The position numbers were made by a program, and so were the translations under genes. From positions 142,987-206,986 of the forward strand of contig NKYR01000068.1 in NCBI GenBank assembly GCA_003184365.1: a DNA stretch of 64,000 nucleotides. Reading direction: 5' to 3'. The notes beneath the pieces were generated by a model that searched no databases, was not told the origin of the DNA, and saw only the letters and a list, made by a program, of their open reading frames with translations. Source of the DNA: Evernia prunastri. Lineage: Eukaryota; Ascomycota; Lecanoromycetes; Lecanorales; Parmeliaceae. This document shows positions 32,111 through 41,800 of the stretch, piece by piece. How positions within the stretch are numbered: the stretch's first letter is position 1; each line of letters begins with the position of its first letter.

Positions 32111-33077
32111 ATGCCACTCCTTCTGCCTCGCGATGGCGACTCCAACTTTCACTCTTTCTCTTCGGTCTACGAAAACGGCCAGGTAAAGACAGGCTGGGCC
32201 TTTTGTATGTCAAAAGCCTACTGCAAGTACGCATCGACTTCCTTTCTCTTCAGTTCCCCACGGTAACGAAGACCTACTGACACGGTTCAGATGGCCTGCC
32301 ATCATCGGCATAGTCATCGCCATCATTGTCTTCGCCCTCGCTGCCTACTGCTGCTTCCGTTGCTGCTGTCGCGGCGGCCGGCGCTCACGTCGCAATCGTG
32401 CTGGCACAGCCTCAATGTTCAACCCAGCTCCTTACATGGGCTACCAGCCCGCCAACAACCCCAACAACGCCCCGCCACCGTACGGTGAGCCTCCACGCTT
32501 TGCGCAGTTCGACGTCGGCAGTCGTGGCAAACCAGTCAACGAAGACAGTCTACCTGCGATGCCTAGCTGGGACAATGCGCAGAAAAAGCATGTCGAAGAA
32601 GATGATGTGGAGATGTCACGCCTCAAAATACCACAGGAGAAGAACCCCATGCTAGCCCCTGGCGCCGATGCTTCAACTGCGGACCTGTCAAACCCGAGAC
32701 TTGGCTATACCGAGGCAGACTCCAATCCTGTTGGCCCTTACGGAGCGCATGGGGCACAAGGCGGATCACCCGCAGGTTACACGGGCCCAGACTTTGGACA
32801 TGGAGCGGGCCATCCTTATACTGGCCCCGACTTCACCTCTGGGGTCGGCCAGGGGCAGCAGACTTCGTATTCCGCATACGCACCAAGCGAGAGCACGAGA
32901 TATGAACCAAGTGGAGTGAATGAGCCTTTGGAGCTGGGTACAACGTACAGCAACACGCTGCCACCACAGAGCCCGGGTGCACATCATACAGGGTCTCCAC
33001 AACAAAATGCACCCAATGTCCTGCAGGCAGGGCGAAGGCCAGGAGCGAGTTCGAATAATTCATGGAGGGATGTCTGA
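32111..33077 (+). CDS. fibroin-3-related single-pass membrane protein
   Basis: Fungal membrane protein of unknown role. Exon 1 is 32111-32226 and exon 2 is 32291-33077, joined over a 64-bp intron (donor GTACGC, branch CTACTGAC, acceptor TTCAG) to 300 residues. The join gives the family block WAFCMSKAYCKWPAIIGIV. A single membrane helix lies at about residues 42-60, followed at once by a Cys cluster YCCFRCCCRGGRRSRR, likely palmitoylated or interfacial. The rest is a cytosolic or wall-facing Pro/Gly/Tyr-rich tail with repeated Tyr-Thr-Gly-Pro-Asp-Phe units near residues 200-235. ATG 32111 is chosen because it is the first Met in the conserved frame. A longer plus frame from 31908 is in another frame and is rejected. 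Confidence 0.8.
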
Positions 33078-33734
33078 GGATTGAATCCAGTCTTCTAATA
33101 TATTTCCATTTGGATTGCCGCGGAGAAGATGTTTCCACGATATTGCTATGTACACTATTGTTCTCACAAGCTCGTGAAGTTAGAATTCAAATAATGGATT
33201 GCCACAGTGCACAGTCCTACTTCATCCGCTTGCCAAACAGTCAAGATTATGGATCCTTATCGTGACAAGTCTCACAATAAGTGGGGCCCAGCGAAGCACC
33301 TTTTTCTTCCATTCACGGGAAAGCTTCCTTACGAGTCGCGAGGCGTCACAAAGGATCTCATCGTAACGGCTCCACTTTTTGCCATTTTGTGCTCTCTTTA
33401 TATTGTCGTACTGTTTTCGTTGGTGAGATATTTTTAGATGAATCGAAGTGGTTTTACGTACTGTCTGGCTGCTGTGGCCGAGTGTGTAAGGGGCTCTATT
33501 GTCGTGGTATGTTTTTGATCAGCGTCGAAAGGGTTGAATCCGACGAAGAGTCTCTCTCTGTCTCTGCCGATCAATCATCATTTTCCCTTTACCATACAAA
33601 TTCTTTGCCAGTGCGCAGAGGGTGATCAATGTGTCTCAGCTGTTGAGATCGAAATCCCTACTTTTTATTTGCAATCTTTCTCTCCGCATGATCGGAGATG
33701 GACCGTCAGAACCTCAAAGTAACGCTCGGGGTAT
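33078..33734. other. intergenic between convergent genes
   Basis: No gene supported. A box-A-like word (TGGCCGAGTG) near 33475 lacks a matching T arm or acceptor stem. Confidence 0.4.
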
Positions 33735-35618
33735 CTAGCTTTCCTCTAACGAAAAATCAAACTTCTTGAATGCGTCCTTGAAGCCCTGCGCGTCCTTTTT
33801 CTCCTCAGCGTCGCTTTGCGTGCAGTCCTTCCAATGCATGCGCCCTTCCAGCCCCAATAGCTTCGCCATCACCCTCCTTCCAAATTGCACATCGAAGCGA
33901 AACTCCGCCGACAGCGGCAGCACAAGTTGCTTTTCGTCCCCTTTCTCCTGCCCCTCTCCATCGCCATCATTGGCGCCACCACCGTCAAGGGTGGACTCTG
34001 CACCCTCCTGAGGACGCCAGGTCCACACGCGGAAATAGTCGCCCTTCTCCGCCGTGCCGTCTGCTATCGCTTTTGCCTTGAAAGTGGGATACTTTTCGTT
34101 CTCGGCTTCGACTTTGAAAGCGGCTTCCACGAGGCCCTTCTTTATCAGGTCGGCGGGAACGGGCAGGAACTGCCAGTGGATGTGAATACCCTCTGCGCGG
34201 CTGACTTCCCACGTCACCGCACCCAGTGAGCCTTTACTGGAAGAAATGAGAAGGGAGTGCAATGCGTTGCGGTAGCGCTGCATCTCTTTGTATGTTGAGA
34301 TCTTTGTTTCGGGCGGCGTGATAGTTGACAGTGTGGGAGAATGTGACAGTGGGATTAAGAGCATGTGAGCGGGGAAAGTAAGGGTGGGATAGGTAGTAGG
34401 GGTGCTGAGGGGTCCTTTTGCCGTGGTGACGTAGGCATCTTCTGCGATGGAGGCGATTAGGTGAGTTGCAAGGTTGGGGTTTGAGAGGCAGAAGAAGCAT
34501 TCGTGAGGTCCCGGTGGTGGAGCTTTGTGACGAGCTCGCTTGTTCGAACGGTGGGGATCCTGGTGGCCGCTGTCATGATTGAAGCGTGAGTACGCCTGGA
34601 CTTGATCTGGGAGACGTTGGCGTTTCTTTGTGGTGTCGGTGAAGGGTGTTGCTGTCGTGCCTGAAGGCATTGTGAGAGGTGGTGCGGCGTTTGGATCTAT
34701 GGTGAAGGCATACAGCCACTTTTGCTTTGCAGGGTTGTCGTAAGCGGCGACACTGATGAAGCGAGTGATTGGTGAAGTATCTGGCTGGCCCTCTTTTGAT
34801 AGGTGGAAGAAAGGTTCACGCTCGTAGAATATGGAATCGGAGGTGCTGAAGTGGTAGCGAGGTTTCAAGGCTGAACAGAGGTCGGCGATACACTGCTCGG
34901 CTCCGGCTGATAATAATGACTCCTCGGCGCCTTCTGGAAGTTTGATAGTGGACCTTGAACGGATCGACATCGGCCAATTACTCGTGACAAGTATGTCTGC
35001 GGCGTTAGCGCCATGAAGTGCTTTGGCGTCACCTTCAGTGTGGAATGGCAAGTGCTTGTCTTTCGACAAACCAGCAGTTATTCCTGGATCTAATGACCCT
35101 CCGAGAGTCACTATCCGAATTCCCTCTGAAGTCTTCGTGGTCGAACGTTTGCCTAGAAAGTAAAGGTTCGGACAGATTTCGTCGTCTGAGCTTCCGAGTT
35201 TGTCCACTATTTGCTGGGGTAGCGGGTGCTTTCCCAACGTGAAGTATGTTGGTAAGGGGATGGCTATTTCACCATTTAGAAGAAATCTTAAATCGTCTCC
35301 ATCTTCCGGGGGTTCTTGGGTGGGCTCTGCGAAGAGATCACCGAGAAGGATAGCAAGTGAGAAGGCGTTCTTCGCATGTAGCTTCGATATCTTCCCAAAA
35401 GCTTCTTTGAACCGTCCATGCAGAGCACCCGTAACGATACTAGACACCTGTCAGTTCGTATCAACATACTGTACATCTAGTGATAATAAGAACTTCAGGT
35501 CATAAATTATCACGGGAATACTGATATCTTGATTGAAAGTCTTTTTTATGATTCTGATATTCTCAACAAGCCAAGAACGAAAAGTAGAATTACAATGTAC
35601 TCACACTTTGGAGGACAT
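33735..35618 (-). CDS. CWF19-like protein (Drn1/CWF19L1), lariat RNA processing
   Basis: Homolog of CWF19L1/Drn1, which assists the debranching enzyme Dbr1 in intron lariat turnover and binds late spliceosomes. Exon 1 is only 14 nt (35618-35605), encoding MSSKV; exon 2 is 35439-33735 after a 165-bp intron (donor GTGAGT). The total is 572 residues. The join gives MSSKVIVTGALHGRFKEAF, the expected metallophosphatase-like start, followed by AKNAFSLAILLGDLF. The CwfJ C-terminal domain 1 is HIT-like, with HECFFCLSNPNLATHLI, the acceptor strand AHMLLIPLSHSPT and the His motif GIHIHWQFLPVP. C-terminal domain 2 follows, with FRVWTW and FDVQFGRRVMAKLLGL. It is divergent from UTP20 with 221 bp between starts. 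Confidence 0.9.
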
Positions 35619-35839
35619 ACTTGGTCGTTAAAAGTTCTCGATCAACAACAGGAATGCATAGGCTCTCATGGGCCTTTTGTGACATCGAAGAAACCCAATC
35701 AGGATGGGCATGCATGCGACCTGCGCTAGGGAAAAGGTTGATCCATATGCTTGAAGAAATCCACGAACTTTTTCCCGAATACAAACCTGTCCCTAGGGAA
35801 AGAACAGAGTCCCTAGCTTCGCGGGTCTAGAAGGGAAAC
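35619..35839. promoter_or_regulatory. shared divergent promoter of CWF19 and UTP20
   Basis: Only 221 bp separate the two start codons, so both 5' regions must overlap. No specific motif was assigned. Confidence 0.5.
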
Positions 35840-38800
35840 ATGGCAGCCATGTCTTCAGGAAAGCAGGCGCGCTCCAGGAAGCTAGTAAAAGGAGGGACTA
35901 CATCAACGAGGAGGCACCGCTTCGAGTCGTTCAACCAGCGCATTTCAAAGCTCAACATCGATCCTATAAGGAGGAGCCGCCGCAATGATGTGGAAGCCGA
36001 CGACCTTGCAGAATCGACATCGTTCTTTAAAACCTCACTGGAGCGATGGAAGGACCTCAACCTCTCCGAAAATTTCACGTCGTTTGTCCGAGAGATTGAA
36101 CCAATCTGCAACAGCTTAGCTCAGATCCTTCACTACAATCAGCGTGTATTTGATATGCTGGTACATTACATTGAGAAGCAAGATTCACACTCTCTGGAGC
36201 CGCTACTGGATCTTTTGGCCAACTTCGCACATGATCTAGGCGTACGGTTCGAAAGGCATTTCTTGCAAGCCGTAACACTCGTGGCTTCTCTGGCCGCAAC
36301 CAATGCAGATGTTGAGGCTATTGAATGGAGTTTCACATGCCTGGCGTGGCTGTTTAAGTACCTGTCGCGGTTACTGGTACCAAATCTGAGACCACTGTTC
36401 GATATAATGGCGCCGTTGCTGGGAAGAGAGCGACAAAAAATCCATACTACGAGATTTGCCGCGGAGGCTATGTCGTTTCTGATTCGAAAAGCTGCGATTG
36501 TGTATGCCAAAGATACCAAACCTTTGACCATCATTATGGACGCCATTCATGACGATATCCTGGAAGTGTCTGAGTCCGGAGGCAAAGAAATAAACGTCCA
36601 TTTGTATCAGCATGGTCTGATGACGCTACTTGTCAACTCGATTAAAGGAATTGAGCGGAAGCTACATTCTGGCGGAGTGCATATTTATCGTTGCATGCTA
36701 GACTGCCAATTCGCAGATGACAATACCCAGCGTTCGAGTTTCCAGGAGATCGTTTGTGGGGTCACGGTGGCTTTGGTCCACCAAACCGACTCAGTCAATT
36801 TTCAGCCGATATTGGAAATCGTCCTTGAACAGTTCACGGACCTTGGACCTGAATCCAGCAAGAGCCACGTTGCTAATTGTGGGCGCCTACTCTTCGTTGC
36901 CTGTACAGTGCGGAAGGGGTCCCGAATCCAAGACTGGACGCCAGTGTTGGATGCTATGCTAGCCTTGCTCCAAAGCTGTGATTCATCAGACGAGGAAGCT
37001 CTCGCGGAGACATACAAAGCGTCTGCTGTTATCCTTCAATATTCCCCACTACAATTATTTCTGGCAAAGGTTCGTCAGGCAATGAAGATCATTGCAGCTG
37101 ATCGCTTTGCGCCAATTTTCCTGTCTTTCTGCAACTACTTCTTTGATCTAGGTCAGGATCGTTTTCGAGACTTCCTTGCACCCTACTTCTCACGATTCAT
37201 CGCTTCCAATTGGAGAGACCACGAGCTTGAGCTCTGTTTGGTAGTCCCTAAGGTCGCGCAGGCTAGCAACTGCAATAAATTCCCTTGCCCTGCATCATGG
37301 CAGGAACAGATTGTCAAGACATTCGAAGACGCGGTCGACGAGGAAGATCTGATCATCCAATGTTACAGCTATCTTTACTTACTGGACTTCATGACTGTCA
37401 GTCCTCAGACTACGGATAAGATCATGGGGAGCGTAAGCGACATGGTCCATCAGGATTTACAATTATCCTCCATTAGCAGTCTCAGGAAGACGTTCAGCCT
37501 CGGTGAAGGGCTAAAAGCATACGTGAAATACACTCCCGATCTTGGCCCTCGGCTCACCGAGAGTTGGCCTTTGATCTGCAGCCAGGCCGCCGATTATGGA
37601 ACTCTGGTCCCGTTCCTTGAAGCTATCTTGCTGCTTGTCCAGGCCCACGGCTTGCAGAACTATAGCAATGACTCGTTGATCCAGAAGCTGATAGAGAATC
37701 TTCACTCATCCTCTCATACCCTACGTAGCCTCTCACTACAGATACTGGACGCGCTGTACGCAAAAAAGCATACAGAAAAAGCAGATATTATTACCACAGC
37801 ATTGACGATCGAAAACAGTCCGCTAGATCTAGGATCAGCTCGTTCCATATCGATGCATGCTCGTAGGCTATCATCACAGTATGAAGCCGCGTCGTCAGAT
37901 GAATGGCTGCAGAAAGCCATCCCCCACTTTTGTTTTGGCATGCTTACATTCAAGCTCTCACAGGCCTGGGATGATGCGACTCTTGTATTGAAGCAGATAT
38001 GCGAGACGAAGATAGGGGAAGACATCGTTTCTGCCCTTGCTTTCAAGTGGTTGCAAGAGCGCGACCTGGAACATGGGTCCACTAACCTGTCAACTCCCGC
38101 GCCAACAGGGCAAGGCCCCCTGACCGACTTCCAGTGTTCAAATCTTATCCAAGTGGAGCAACTCATAGAACACCAAAAAACGGAGATTGCGATGGCTGCT
38201 GAGAAGTCGAGACTTCGCTTTTCTGCCACTCATACTTGGTCTCTGCAACATGCTCTCAATGCTCCCAGTTTAGCTCTGCGGGTACTATTAGCAAATCCTC
38301 ATGTCGCAGAGAAACGATCAAGGGAGCTCGTACCCTTGTTTTTGTCATGGGCTGCCGAGGAGCTGGGTCAATATCCCGAGAGCCCTTCAGAAGACACAGA
38401 AGCTCCAGCGAGTGCGAGTGGAACTCCTCCCAATCCTTCAAGACTTAAGCGAAAAGACCAGAAAGCAATGCTGGATGTCTTCGCGTGCTTCCGTAACCCT
38501 AAAGTGCTCTATCGATCTTCTGACGTCTTTCAAGCACTGCAAAGCCTGCTGACTAATGGAGACGCTGAGGTCCAAAGATCTGCCCTCCGAGCTCTTTTCA
38601 CATGGAAGATGGCAGGCATACAACAGTATCAAGAGAACTTACTAAATATGCTAGATGACGCTAGATTCCGGGATGAGATATCTACATTCCTGCACGTGGA
38701 TCCTCAGAACAGCGTAATACAAGAAGACCATCTTCCGGAGCTGATGCCAGTGATGTTGAGGTTGCTTTATGGTAGAATGATTGCAGGATCTGGTGGGAAT

Positions 38801-41800
38801 AGTAGTAGTGGAGGCCAGTCTGGAAGAAGGAAGATCATCCTCGATGCTTTAGCCCGGCTCGATAAGATATATCTCCAAGACTTCATCAGCATCGCTCTTG
38901 ACCGTTTACGCGATGTAAGACCTATGGAGGGCACTCAATTGAACGAAGAGCTGTTTGCTACAGAAATCTTAAGCATTCGAAAACAACTGGGGCTGGTCAA
39001 CATGATAAAAGACATGCTCGAGATCATCGGCGACCATCTCACGCCTTTCACCAGAAACCTAAGTCAAGCATTGTTGTATTGCTTAGTCTGGGCCACCCGC
39101 CAGCTCAGACCCGACAAGGGGGTAACGTACCAAGTTCCGGAGGGTGTTTCGCAGGTTTCGTTATCAAAGGCTGTCCGCCAAGTTGGCATGCAATGCCTAA
39201 CTCTACTATTCCGGTGCTGTCCGGTTGAGTCGTTGCGACCTTATCTGTCCGTAATTTTCTCAGAGCTACTGAGCCCAAGACTAGTTGCAATGCCCATTGA
39301 AACAGCTCAATCGGTTTCTGGTACTTTACAGCTCTTCTCGACTTGGGCTTCTTCAAGACCCACGGTATTGTTTCTAGTAGATTACGATGCAAGAGCAATG
39401 AAGTCGATCATTGATTGTTTGGATGTCCCTTCAGCGAAAGACCAAGTCAAATTGTTTGTCATTCAAGAAATTCTTGGAAAAATCATTGTGCTCGCTAGGC
39501 CGTCGGTCACTGTAGACCTGGGAATGAACAGTTCCTCTGGCACTGAGAGTGAGCTCATAGCACAAAACGTCATACATCCAAATGCGGACAACATGCTTGA
39601 ACGAATGGGAAGCCTACTACGCAAAAGCCCCAGTAAAGAAATTTTGGTTGCTGCAATCCAGCTTGTCTCTGCGCTTGCGCCTTTGGTCGTGGGCTCCTCT
39701 CAAGTCGAAAACTTACTGGAGATCTGCACATTCCTCCTCGATCAACCCTCACATCGAGTCAACCCTAGGTCTAAAGGCGAGCTTCTGCAAATACTCCAGC
39801 ATTTTGTCCCCTTGGCTGGTTCCGCGCTCCCCTCAGATCTGCAACGTCGGATCTTCCGCACAATTTCTTCTCTATTCGGATATTTCAAAGACAGAGCAAA
39901 TCGCTTGATTCTCTCGAAAGTCCTGTCCGTCATAGCAGAGCAAGATAGTGAGCTGCAAGATATTGCACGACTGTGTACTAGTCTGAATTCCTTCTCCACA
40001 AGGAAGATTGACGAGCCTGACTTTGATGAACGCATGAAGGCTTTTAATGCCATCAATGAGATAGGGTTTCGCGACTTCACTCCAAAGCAATGGCGTCCGA
40101 TCCTGTTCAATATGCTCTATTACGTCAAGGAAGACGAAGAATTCGCAATACGGTCAAATGCGTCTTTTTCACTCCGTGGTTTCGTGGAGGTGAACGTGGT
40201 TTCTTCAGACGCTGTAGAGACTGACTCCTCGAATCTGACCAGAACAATACTCTTACCGGCTCTCCGCAATGGCGTCTCAGAGGCATCTGAACTAGTGCGC
40301 GCTGAGTACCTCAGCATTACAGCTCATCTCATTCGTCACAATCCGAAATGGCAAGAGGTCAACGACATGACTGTTCTACTTGTCAACGGTGATGAGGACG
40401 CTTCGTTTTTTAGCAACGTCCTCCACATCCAGCAACATAGGCGCCTCCGGGCTTTACGCCGTTTAGCCGCAGAAGCACACCAAGGGGGTCTTCAAAGTGT
40501 CAATGTTGCTCACTTCTTCATACCTTTGATTGAGCATTTCGTCTTCGATAAGGCCGAAGATGAAAGCGCCCACAATCTCAGTGCAGAGACGGTTGTGACG
40601 ATCGGTGCACTAGCTTCGTCGCTTGAATGGCCTCAGTTCAGGGCTATGTTCCGAAGGTTCTGTGGCTACATAAAAAGCAAGCCAGATCTCGAGAAGACGG
40701 TAATTAAACTATTGGGCGTAGTCATTGATGCACTTAGTCTGGCTGCCGAGGACAAGGAGAAAGCGTTGACTACTGTCAAGAGACCGGATACTGAAAATAT
40801 GGACCCACCGGTATCTGTCCACACGGGCAGCACGCTTGCTGCTACAATGCCGAGACAGGAGAAGCTCGCTGATGATCTAGTAAACAGTTTATTGCCGTCG
40901 CTCGAGAAGTACCTTCATGACAAAGATGAATCTACGGTCAGCCTTCGTATCCCTGTCGCAGTCTCAGTCGTCAAACTACTGAAGCTACTACCTCATCATG
41001 GGCTAAAGTTCCGATTGCCACCTGTTCTTACAGATGTGTGTCATATCCTCCGCAGCCGAGCACAAGAGTCCAGAGATTTAACTAGGAAAACCCTGGTGGA
41101 GATATCGACTTTGATAGGTCCTCAATATTTTGGCTTCGTGATGAAAGAGCTACGTAGTGCTCTTGCAAGAGGTTATCAACTGCATGTCTTGTCTTTTACG
41201 GTACATTCAATATTGGTGGCCACATCTCCAATATTCAAAACAGGCGATTTAGATTATTGTCTCCCACAAATCGTTTCTGTGATCATGGACGACATTTTTG
41301 GAGCTACGGGGCAGGAAAAGGATGCGGAAGAGTACATCAGCAAGATGAAAGAGGTAAAAAGCAGCAAAAGCTACGATTCACTTGAACTTGTGGCAAAGAC
41401 TACGACCGTGGAGAACTTTGTGCATCTCATCCGCCCACTGCAGACCCTGCTGGGGGAAAAGCTGGATCTGCGGATGGTGAAGAAAATTGACGAGCTACTG
41501 AGACGCATTGGGGTTGGCCTTCTTCGCAATGAAGCCGTCCAAGACCACCGGGTACTTGTCTTCTGTCACCAAGTCATCACAGAAGTATATAAGGCCGAGA
41601 GAACCCCAGGCGGCAGGCAATCGAAAGAGGATCACCGTACAAAGCGCTTCTTGATCAACTATAAAGGAGCTAATAAGAGTGGTTCTCGTGGGAGTAACTC
41701 GTCATACAATTACAAGCTTGCCAGATTCTCCCTTGATGTGCTTCGAGCGGTGCTACATAAGTATGATATACTTCAAACGCCGTCAAATCTAGCAGGCTTC

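Noticed and set aside
31908..32186. 92-residue plus frame with a hydrophobic start before the fibroin-3-related gene
   Set aside because: It is in a different frame from the conserved protein, whose own ATG at 32111 fits the family.
33465..33560. Box-A-like TGGCCGAGTG with a GGGTTGAATCC word, resembling tRNA-Ser or tRNA-Leu
   Set aside because: The T loop is one base short, no acceptor stem pairs, and no anticodon arm can be drawn, even allowing inserts as in the tRNA-Arg gene.
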